Assembly: GCA_020638675.1 (NCBI GenBank)
Contig: JACKID010000001.1
Coordinates: 2,852,001 to 2,916,000, forward strand
Direction of reading: 5' to 3'
Source: Planctomycetota bacterium
Lineage (GTDB): Bacteria; Planctomycetota; UBA8742; UBA2392
Length of the DNA: 64,000 nt
Numbering within the stretch: position 1 is the first letter of the stretch; each line of letters begins with the position of its first letter. The notes beneath the pieces were generated by a model, which saw only the letters and a list, made by a program, of their open reading frames with translations, was not told the DNA's origin and ran no database searches. Of this stretch, positions 56,926-64,000 are shown one piece after another. A program made the position numbers and the translations under genes.

Positions 56926-58374
56926 ATGCAACTAAACTGTGTCAACTGCGGCGCGGAATTCGAGCCGGACAAGGTCAGCCGAAAGCTGCGCTTTGCCGTC
57001 TGCGCCTATTGCGGCACACTGCACAATATCGCCGAGATCACGGCCAAACGCAGCGGGCGCGAATACGTGCCGCCGCCCGTCTTCCTTCCGCGGGGCCTGG
57101 AAGTAGAAGAGACCGACGATGGCGTGCGGGTAACGTTCCGCCAGCTCAAGCCCTACACTTCCTCGATTGCATTTGCCGGCTCGATCTTCCTAGTTGGCAT
57201 GGCAGCTACGCACTGGCTGGCATGGGGTAAGGGCACGGGCGGCAACAACTCAGTCGAGCTTTGGCAGTGGATCCTGCGCGTGATGTACCTCATTGCGGCG
57301 GGCGTTGTAGCCGTAACCGGCTACGTCGTGTTCGCCAATGTGATGAATCGTGTAAAGGTCCTCGTCACCTCGACCTCGATACGTCGTGCCTTCGGACCCG
57401 TTCCCTTCCGCCCTGCACTTGAGCGCAGCTTTGCCGGCATGGCCGATGTGCAGGTGAAGACCAGCAGCGGCCGGCTCGACCCTGACGGCAACGTGGGGCT
57501 GTCGGTCGTTCTGCGGCCGGTGGAGGGTGCCGGCGTCGTGATTGTCAGCGGGCTGTTCGACCCGGACGTCGCGGACGTCGTGCGTCACTTCTTGCTGCAG
57601 GCCCTGCGCAGCAAGGCCCGTCCGAGCAATGGCCGCACGAAGGTGCTGTTCAAGGACGCGGCATACGAATTGGCCGAGTCTGCGCGCAACCGTCGTCAAA
57701 CGGTGGAACTTGCCTGTCGATCGTGCGGTGCGCCCATTCCGATGAAACGCATCCGCAAGGACCTGTTGGCAGCATCGTGCGAGCAGTGCGGCGTGATTCA
57801 GGATGTCCGGGCGTTCCTGCGCCAGGGTGTGCCCCGCCGGAGACGTAATCCCGGGTTTCACGCCCCGTGGTTCGCTGTCGAGGAACCCGGGCGTCTGGTT
57901 GTCTGGCAGCGCCCTGACCAGGCCGGCGTGCACCTGTTGATCGGGGTGTGCGTTGGCTCGGGCGCGCTCATCGCGATTGGCGTACTGGCGGGAATCATGG
58001 GAGGCATCGCCTGGCTCGCACTGGCGCTGGTACCGGCGATCATGCTGACGTTTTTCTTCCAGGCCGATGACGCGATTCCACGCGGCCAGGAATTCCAGGC
58101 CTCGCACGACGGAGTTGCATTCGGGCCTGCTCCGTTCGCGGCAATGCGGCGACGCACGATCCATCGCGACTCAATCGCGCAGATCGTGAGCCTGGACGAA
58201 TCAGCCGGCCACCGGGGCTACTCGGTGCTGCTGATTACGCCCGACAATGAACGCATCGTGCTGCTCGATGGGCTGTCCGACTGGGGCCATGCCCTGTTCA
58301 TCGAGCAACGCATAGAACACCTGCTGGCGATAGAGGACGTTGCCGTTTCCCACGCCCGCCGCCCCACACCCTGA
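56926..58374 (+). CDS. Zinc-ribbon/membrane protein, copy 2
   Basis: A 482-residue paralogue of the preceding gene with the same two-half design. Zinc ribbons: C5, C8, C26, C29 and C264, C267, C285, C288. Helix pairs at about 79-98 and 117-140, and 333-356 and 358-378. Both copies share VPPPV.LP after the first ribbon and end in LLAIEDV. The overall identity is low, so the duplication is old or fast-diverging. A membrane sensor or scaffold is possible, but nothing shows the function. Confidence 0.7.
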   Translation: MQLNCVNCGAEFEPDKVSRKLRFAVCAYCGTLHNIAEITAKRSGREYVPPPVFLPRGLEVEETDDGVRVTFRQLKPYTSSIAFAGSIFLVGMAATHWLAWGKGTGGNNSVELWQWILRVMYLIAAGVVAVTGYVVFANVMNRVKVLVTSTSIRRAFGPVPFRPALERSFAGMADVQVKTSSGRLDPDGNVGLSVVLRPVEGAGVVIVSGLFDPDVADVVRHFLLQALRSKARPSNGRTKVLFKDAAYELAESARNRRQTVELACRSCGAPIPMKRIRKDLLAASCEQCGVIQDVRAFLRQGVPRRRRNPGFHAPWFAVEEPGRLVVWQRPDQAGVHLLIGVCVGSGALIAIGVLAGIMGGIAWLALALVPAIMLTFFFQADDAIPRGQEFQASHDGVAFGPAPFAAMRRRTIHRDSIAQIVSLDESAGHRGYSVLLITPDNERIVLLDGLSDWGHALFIEQRIEHLLAIEDVAVSHARRPTP

Positions 58375-58377
58375 TGC

Positions 58378-58854
58378 CTACCCGTCAGACGCTTGCGCCA
58401 CGCCTTCGATGATGTCCAGCAGTTGCTCGAGGCTGGCCTCGCGGTCAGGGTCGAGCCCGAAGTAGGTGATCACCTTGCGCAGCTCGTCCGGCAGTTCCGG
58501 GCGCACGCCATCCGTGGCGTTGGCGAGGCGTGCGTTCCACTCCATCATGCCCTCCATCAGCAGCTGCATCATCTCGGGCGTCATGCGCGCGTCGGGGGCG
58601 CTGCGCGGGCGCTGATGATGCGGCTGCGGGCTGCGTTTGGGCGCGGCATCGCGGACTTCGAGGCTGGCGATCTGCGTGATCTGGCGTGCGGCCGCGCGCC
58701 CTTCGCGCATGATGTCGCGGGCGTCCTTCCAGTCGATCTCTTCGCCGTGCTTGAGCGCCTCGAGCTTCTGTTGCAGCAGCAGATGGCTGAACTCGACGCA
58801 GTCTTTCAGGAAGGCCTTGCCGGTTTCCAGTCCGGCCTGTGTTTCGGGTTGCAT
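58378..58854 (-). CDS. Hypothetical helical protein
   Basis: A 158-residue protein, mostly helical. The first part (ETGKAFLKDCVEFSHLLLQQ) looks like a helix bundle, followed by a basic Pro/His-rich linker (KRSPQPHHQRPRSA) and another helical region. Start ATG at 58854 with GGAG upstream. No signal peptide. Convergent with the zinc-ribbon gene with a 3-nt gap. Confidence 0.6.
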   Translation of the reverse strand: MQPETQAGLETGKAFLKDCVEFSHLLLQQKLEALKHGEEIDWKDARDIMREGRAAARQITQIASLEVRDAAPKRSPQPHHQRPRSAPDARMTPEMMQLLMEGMMEWNARLANATDGVRPELPDELRKVITYFGLDPDREASLEQLLDIIEGVAQASDG

Positions 58855-58904
58855 GGCAAACTCCGCTGGGGGTCCACGGCGATTCGTCCGCCGTCGATAC
58901 AGGG

Positions 58905-58910
58905 AGTATA
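58905..58910 (-). promoter_or_regulatory. -10 box of the 58378 gene
   Basis: TATACT in the context GGGTATACTC, about 50 nt before the ATG at 58854. Confidence 0.35.
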
Positions 58911-58941
58911 CCCACCGTTGCGACATTCCCCGGCGAAGGTC

Positions 58942-60426
58942 CTACTGCAGTGCGGCCAGCCCGGCGTAACCGCGCTGTACCCATGCAGATACGTCCTTCA
59001 AGGCGCCCGCCGTGCGTATGGGCCACGGGCCTGTTTTGCCAAGTGCTGCGGCGTTCTTCAGATGCAGCGCGGTCAGCTCAATCGGCGGGTGAATCTCGGG
59101 CGGGATGGCCGCGAGCGCGCCGTGGGTTTGCTCAGCGCGCGCTTTCAGCTCGCGACGGTCGCCGAGCAGACGCGCGTGCTGCGCCGCGTGTACCGCCAGC
59201 AGCAGATCGCGCATGTAGCGGCTGGCTGTCACGGGCGGGTGGCGCTCGGCCATGCGCTGAAAGTCGCCAGCCCGGCCTTTGCCTTCCAGCGCGCGCTGTA
59301 CGAGTTGCGTCCGTTGTGCGTCGTACTCGGCGTGAGGCACGCACGGCTCGCCCGTGCCGATCAGGTGCCTGGCCGCGTGCGCCAGCATGGCTGGATCTTC
59401 GCGAAAGCACGCCTCGCGCATCAGCAGACGCGAGCCGCCGGCGGTGCGGTACCCGAACGTATGCGCCTCGAAGTAGTCCATCACGCCGGCCAGCATCAGT
59501 GCGCGCGCCATCAGGATGGTGCCGGCGATGCGACTCTCGCGGGGGATGCGCGGGTACGCCTCGCGCAGCATGGCCAGGCCCTGCTCCAGGTCCCCAAGCT
59601 CGACGTGAAAGCTGCCCATGAAGATCCGCATCTCGAGCGCGCCACGCGAGTTCACCGCCTGTTCATCCATGAGGGACAGGATCGCGCCACACACGCGCCG
59701 GGCCTCGGCAATGCGCCCCGTTTCGCGCAACGACATCACCAGGTGCACAAGCTGCGAAACGTCGTCATCGCCCGACAGGCGCCCGTCGCGCACTCGGCGC
59801 GCAAACACCCGTCGGTCGAACTCCAGCGCGGGCTCCAGTTGCCCCGTCAGGTATTCCACTCCTGACTGGAGCGTATCGAGCCGCTCGAGCAGCGTGTCGT
59901 CCGTGCAGAGGCGCGAGAGCTCAACGGCCGTCTCGCGCAGCACGCGGGCGCGGGCGATGTCCATTCCGGCCAGTGCCTGCCCCAGGTCATCCAGCAGGCG
60001 CGCCAGCACCGGGCGCGTACGGTCGTTCATTCTTTCCTTGAGGCGATCGAAGGTCTGCAGTGTTTCGGAAAGCTCACGCAGCTTGTGGCGGTCGCGATCG
60101 CCGACCACGGCGCCCAGGCGCATACGCGCGACCGCGTTCATCGCCTTGACCAGGTCGAGCAGATCGCCGGCCTTGGCTGCGGTGTCGGCCTTCAGGTCGC
60201 TGGTGATGGGCTCGCCTTCTCCTTTCAGCAGCCAATCCGGGCTCAGGTCAAACGCCTCGACCAGTGCCAGGCAGAACTCGGCCGGGATGCGGCCTGCGCG
60301 CAGGTAGCGATGCACGTTGGCCGGCGCAACGCCAGTGCGGCGTGCGATCTCAATCTGCGGGAAGCGATCCGCCAGCTTGTTCAGGCGTTTGCGCAGGGCC
60401 GCGTTCTGCGTGCCGGCAGATTTCAT
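58942..60426 (-). CDS. XRE-type regulator with large helical-repeat domain
   Basis: A 494-residue protein. The first ~70 residues are a helix-turn-helix (LADRFPQIEIARRTGVAPANVHRYL) ending in DLSPDWLLKGEGEP, typical of phage-type XRE repressors. The rest is all-helical, probably TPR-like (LARLLDDLGQALAGMDIARARVLRETA, GDLEQGLAMLREAYPRIP). The size and layout recall peptide-binding RRNPP-like regulators, but no family match is proved. Start at 60426. Divergent from the giant secreted gene at 60559. Confidence 0.72.
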   Translation of the reverse strand: MKSAGTQNAALRKRLNKLADRFPQIEIARRTGVAPANVHRYLRAGRIPAEFCLALVEAFDLSPDWLLKGEGEPITSDLKADTAAKAGDLLDLVKAMNAVARMRLGAVVGDRDRHKLRELSETLQTFDRLKERMNDRTRPVLARLLDDLGQALAGMDIARARVLRETAVELSRLCTDDTLLERLDTLQSGVEYLTGQLEPALEFDRRVFARRVRDGRLSGDDDVSQLVHLVMSLRETGRIAEARRVCGAILSLMDEQAVNSRGALEMRIFMGSFHVELGDLEQGLAMLREAYPRIPRESRIAGTILMARALMLAGVMDYFEAHTFGYRTAGGSRLLMREACFREDPAMLAHAARHLIGTGEPCVPHAEYDAQRTQLVQRALEGKGRAGDFQRMAERHPPVTASRYMRDLLLAVHAAQHARLLGDRRELKARAEQTHGALAAIPPEIHPPIELTALHLKNAAALGKTGPWPIRTAGALKDVSAWVQRGYAGLAALQ

Positions 60427-60558
60427 TTCTGTCGTCCCCGTGGACCGTGATTTCAAATCTGGAATTCGAGTTTACACCAGCTGAGCACTGCTGGTTTCAC
60501 TTTTGTTAGGTTTTCCGCAGGAGCGTACGGCCTGGGGGCCTGACCTGAGGAGGACGAC

Positions 60559-63500
60559 ATGAGGATTCCTGCACTGATACTGCTGTTCGTCGCGAGCGCA
60601 GTTTGCGCCGCGCAGGACTACGGCGACGCGCCCGCAAGTTACGGGACGGCCGAGGCATTTGCCGCGCAACCGAACATCAGCTGGTTGGGCAACGGGTTGA
60701 GCGTCGACACCCAGAACCCGATCACGCCCGCCTGGACCGGCGACCAGCTGGATGACGGCATCCTTGTGCCGGGCCCGTGGAGCTCGTGGAGCAGCACGAA
60801 CCAGATCACCGTGATGGTACGCGGCAGCGGCGGCTTCCTGCTGATGTGGGTGGACGCCGACGACAACGGGACATTTGACAGCGACGAGATGTATGAGTTC
60901 ATGCCCGGCTACTGGCTGCCCGCCGGCGACTACACGTTTGAGAACGTCAATATCCACGCGACGCAGGACTTCACACGCAACGGGCAGAACAAGGTCGCAG
61001 TGCGCGTGATGATCCAGGACACCTTCGGGCTGCCGATCCAGCACACGCCCAATGCCCACTTCTGGTGGGGCGAAATCGAAGACTGGTTGCTCGACGTCGA
61101 GCCGGCGCAGTTGTCCGTACGCACCGAGCTGCTGCGCGAAGCCACGGAAACCGAGTCCTTTGCCGCGGACATCAAACCCGTCAACGGAGTGGGCCCGTAC
61201 ACCTGGGCGCAGGTCGGCGGATCGCTGCCGACGGGTCTGAGCCTGGGCCAGCAAGGTGACAACTTCGTACTAGCGGGCACGCCGGCGATCGGCACGGCCA
61301 GCGAATACACCTTCACGGTTGAAGTCACGGACGCGACCAGCGCTTCCGCCCAGCGCACCTTCAAGCTGGAGGTGACACACACGCCTTTTGCCCTGCCGTT
61401 CGTCGAGACGTTCTCAAGCAACCACTACTGGAAGCTCGACAGCAACTGGGCCATTGCCCAGGCGACCGGCTTCGTCGGGGCGGGGGCTTCGGGCGCCGGC
61501 TACCCGGCCGTGGAGCCTGCACAGGACTTCACGCCCGGCAACAACGACAACCTCATGCTGCTCAGCAGCCCGAACGGCGAGGAGCCTGACCTGAAGACGC
61601 GGGCGGAATACGCCATGTCGCCGAAGATCAACTGCTCCGGCGCAAGTGAGGTGCAGCTTCGATTCCGCCGCTGGTATTCCGTGTTCGTGCACCCCGCCGC
61701 GAAGTACGGCAATGAAGACATCAACGTCTCAATCACGAGTGACGGGGTCAACTGGGACAAGGTCTGGGTGCCTCCGTATGAGCCACTCACGACCGGGCTG
61801 TCCGCCCCGGACATCGCCGGCGATCGCGAGTGGACACGCATCTGTGTGGACATCTCTCAGTGGGCCGCCAACAAGCCGTGGATACGCCTGCGCTTCCAGA
61901 TCGGGGAATACTCGATCAACAACTACTTCGGCTACGGGCTGACGGGCTGGGGTGTGGACGACATTGAAGTCCGCAAGGCGCCCCTGGGCGCGTCCGCCGG
62001 TGCCTCGCTCGTGGCACATGACCTTCAGATCAACTCCCCCACACAGGCACAGAACCCCGCCACAGGCGCGTGGCAACCGCTGCTGTACCCTCAGGCCGTC
62101 CACAGCTGGCAAGTCAAGCTGGACAACACATCGACCCATGACGTGACTGTCAACAGCGTCGAGGGCACCAGCCTGCTGGAGGTGTTTGCCACAAGCGCAC
62201 CCGATTTCATCATGGCCAGCGCTGACTGCTGGCACGACTGGGGTGACTGGATTCTGCCGCAGCCCGTCACGGTACCCGCAGGCGCGACCAACTACGCCGT
62301 CACCGGCGAGTTCCACTTCCATGGTGTGCTCCCGCAGTACTGGCTGGCGCAGGGCTTCCACGCGGTGCTCTATCTGCAGGGCGTGCAAAGCGGAACCAAC
62401 GAACTGGTTGAGTTGTCCGCGCAGCAAACCTACCTCGCGAACAACTCTCCCCTGCCCGGCGTGTACGTCTACGAGTACCAGGTCGGTGGCACGCAGGTCC
62501 TGAACGGGGCAAGCGCACCCACCGGCAGCGACCGCAACTTCAACAGCGTGTCCGTGGGAAGCTGGTCGGCGTGGTCGAACATCATCATCGAGAACTCTGC
62601 CTCAACCCAGATGTCGGTTGGCACGCCGACGCTGACCGGCGCGGACGCCGGCGACTTCGAGCTGTATCTGCCGACGCCGACACAGAGCAGCCCGGGTTTC
62701 GCCAACACCATCCCGGGCGGCGACTGGGTCTGGTTTTCAGTCAGGTTCCGCCCGGGATCGGGTGGCCAGAAAACTGCCACGGTCCAGTTCACGCACACCG
62801 CAGCCAACACATCGAGTCCCTTCGTTTTCGAGGTCACCGGCTTCGGCTCGGCGAACGCCCCGATCATCGAGGTGCGCGAAACCAATGCCACGGGCGGGAC
62901 GATTCCCAACGGCGGGCCGGCCACGGGCATTCGCGACTTTGGCCAGGTCGACATCGCCGCCGGCCCAACCGCCTCGCACACGGTGTACGTGGCTAACGTC
63001 GGCACCCAACTGTTGACGCTGGGTGTACCGGCACTGACCGGCGCCGACGCCGCGGATTTCAGCCTGAACACGTCAGGCATGCCGGCCGCGCTCGCGCCCG
63101 GCGCATCGGCGACTTTCACTTTCAGCTTTGACCCGACCACAACCGGCATCAAGACAGCGGCGATCACGATCGCCCACAACGACCCGGGCACTGCGAATCC
63201 GTTCACGGTCCTGCTGGTCGGAGAGGGCATCATCGCGGCGCCGTTGATCAGCGTCGCAACCTCAAGCACCCTCATTCAGCCGGGCTCAAGCGCGGGCCCC
63301 GACCGGCAGTTCGGCGTGATCGGCGTCAACGCGGGCGCGGCGGCACCGATCCGGATCTACCTGACCAACAACGGGTGGACCGACCTGGTGCTGTCCATGC
63401 CCACTGTCGCGGCGGGCAATACGGCGGACTTCACGCTCGACACCAGCAGCTTCAACATGGTGCTCGGCTATCAGGCTTCCACGTGGTTCGAGATCGTGTT

Positions 63501-64000
63501 CGACCCGACCGCCAAGGGCCTGAAGTCGGGCTGGATCAGCTTCACGCATAACGACACCACGGTGGCGAGCCCGTTCGACTTTGAGGTCAAGGGCTACGGC
63601 GACGACCCGAACGGTGTAATCATCACGACGACCCAACTCACGCCGGCGCAGATTGACCAGCCGTATGCAACGCAACTCGGCGCGGCGCAGGGCACAAGCC
63701 CGTATTCGTGGACGCTCACGGGCGGGAGCCTGCCCCCGGGCCTGTCACTCGACGCAGGTGGCAGCATCACCGGCACTCCCACCGGGATACACGGCACGAC
63801 GCAGTTCGAGGTGATGGTCACGGACGCTACGGGCGGCACGGAAGTCCGCACCGTCCAACTGATCCTGCAGCCGCCGGTTGGCTACGTCGAGAAGTCGCAG
63901 GGCAAGGCGGGTGGAGGCTGCATCGCGGACGCGGACGGCGTCTCGCTACTCTGGCTGCTTGCACTGCTCCCGGCATTGTGGTTCGCCCGCATCCGACACC
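60559..64000 (+). CDS. Giant secreted protein with choice-of-anchor domains (incomplete)
   Basis: At least 1147 residues; the frame is open to the window edge. A signal peptide MRIPALILLFVASAVCAAQ starts it, with GAGGAGG 6 nt upstream. GEVEDW-like EIEDW near residue 177, putative-Ig domains (residues ~180-270 and 1030-1110), and several ASPM/SPD2-like repeats (DFGQVDIAAGPTASHTVYV ... GADAADFSL) are visible. Near the end, G-G-C1121 is followed by a hydrophobic segment and RIR, as in the 32192 gene, so the stop should be close. Confidence 0.8.
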   Translation, partial: MRIPALILLFVASAVCAAQDYGDAPASYGTAEAFAAQPNISWLGNGLSVDTQNPITPAWTGDQLDDGILVPGPWSSWSSTNQITVMVRGSGGFLLMWVDADDNGTFDSDEMYEFMPGYWLPAGDYTFENVNIHATQDFTRNGQNKVAVRVMIQDTFGLPIQHTPNAHFWWGEIEDWLLDVEPAQLSVRTELLREATETESFAADIKPVNGVGPYTWAQVGGSLPTGLSLGQQGDNFVLAGTPAIGTASEYTFTVEVTDATSASAQRTFKLEVTHTPFALPFVETFSSNHYWKLDSNWAIAQATGFVGAGASGAGYPAVEPAQDFTPGNNDNLMLLSSPNGEEPDLKTRAEYAMSPKINCSGASEVQLRFRRWYSVFVHPAAKYGNEDINVSITSDGVNWDKVWVPPYEPLTTGLSAPDIAGDREWTRICVDISQWAANKPWIRLRFQIGEYSINNYFGYGLTGWGVDDIEVRKAPLGASAGASLVAHDLQINSPTQAQNPATGAWQPLLYPQAVHSWQVKLDNTSTHDVTVNSVEGTSLLEVFATSAPDFIMASADCWHDWGDWILPQPVTVPAGATNYAVTGEFHFHGVLPQYWLAQGFHAVLYLQGVQSGTNELVELSAQQTYLANNSPLPGVYVYEYQVGGTQVLNGASAPTGSDRNFNSVSVGSWSAWSNIIIENSASTQMSVGTPTLTGADAGDFELYLPTPTQSSPGFANTIPGGDWVWFSVRFRPGSGGQKTATVQFTHTAANTSSPFVFEVTGFGSANAPIIEVRETNATGGTIPNGGPATGIRDFGQVDIAAGPTASHTVYVANVGTQLLTLGVPALTGADAADFSLNTSGMPAALAPGASATFTFSFDPTTTGIKTAAITIAHNDPGTANPFTVLLVGEGIIAAPLISVATSSTLIQPGSSAGPDRQFGVIGVNAGAAAPIRIYLTNNGWTDLVLSMPTVAAGNTADFTLDTSSFNMVLGYQASTWFEIVFDPTAKGLKSGWISFTHNDTTVASPFDFEVKGYGDDPNGVIITTTQLTPAQIDQPYATQLGAAQGTSPYSWTLTGGSLPPGLSLDAGGSITGTPTGIHGTTQFEVMVTDATGGTEVRTVQLILQPPVGYVEKSQGKAGGGCIADADGVSLLWLLALLPALWFARIRH

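Overview
The window is a 64 kb stretch of a high-GC bacterial chromosome, densely coding on both strands, with no prophage, insertion sequence, CRISPR array or rRNA. The content is core and housekeeping genes mixed with large secreted or membrane proteins. Several lipoproteins with clear lipoboxes, a probable outer-membrane barrel protein, right-handed beta-helix surface proteins, HEAT, kelch and carboxypeptidase-regulatory-like proteins, FtsK and NrdR together suggest a diderm, heterotrophic, respiring organism. The mix resembles Planctomycetota and related deep phyla, but no gene seen here proves the phylum. Two traits point elsewhere: the succinate dehydrogenase is of the mycobacterial Sdh1 layout, and there is an RNA that resembles the actinobacterial 6C family. 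I treat both as resemblances, not as taxonomy.

Layout. 1-3.4 kb: sdhCAB operon on the minus strand, with sdhB cut by the window edge. 3.5-7.8 kb: MFS exporter, VOC protein and a two-gene ABC exporter. 7.9-10.3 kb: two tRNA-Ser genes flanking an HU - tadA - 34-residue basic peptide operon and a CPBP protease. 10.4-15.6 kb: RDD membrane protein, Memo-like protein, a toxin-antitoxin-like pair behind a palindrome, and a beta-helix lipoprotein. 15.8-21.7 kb: acpS-carB, then a base-excision-repair cluster (nfo, small peptide, lipoprotein, nth-like). 21.8-28.9 kb: HEAT protein and hutI, a small Cys-rich protein, an aminotransferase, a macrodomain protein and an M16-family protein. 29.2-29.8 kb: a small ORF followed by a structured RNA candidate with three C6 loops. 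29.8-39.2 kb: coiled-coil membrane protein, a stand-alone nuoN, and two giant secreted or anchored proteins. 39.4-44.2 kb: rpmE, prfA and small genes including a pseudouridine synthase. 44.2-50.7 kb: M1 aminopeptidase, barrel-like protein, ftsK. 50.8-54.6 kb: VOC protein, kelch lipoprotein, orphan DNA methyltransferase, small membrane protein, lipoprotein. 54.8-58.4 kb: nrdR followed by a tandem pair of duplicated zinc-ribbon membrane proteins. 58.4-64 kb: a small protein, a large XRE regulator, and a giant secreted protein that runs off the window.

Most notable observations: (i) the C6-loop RNA at 29461-29628; (ii) the tandem duplication downstream of nrdR, which left a 39-nt copy of the nrdR 3' end as a scar and produced four copies of a zinc-ribbon/two-helix module; (iii) two tRNA-Ser genes whose 3' CCA ends lie inside perfect 19-20 bp hairpins; (iv) a 21-nt sequence carrying an extended -10 box and the start codon, shared by two unrelated adjacent genes, which with other starts suggests leaderless transcription; and (v) a recurring class of intergenic hairpins built from repeated short words.
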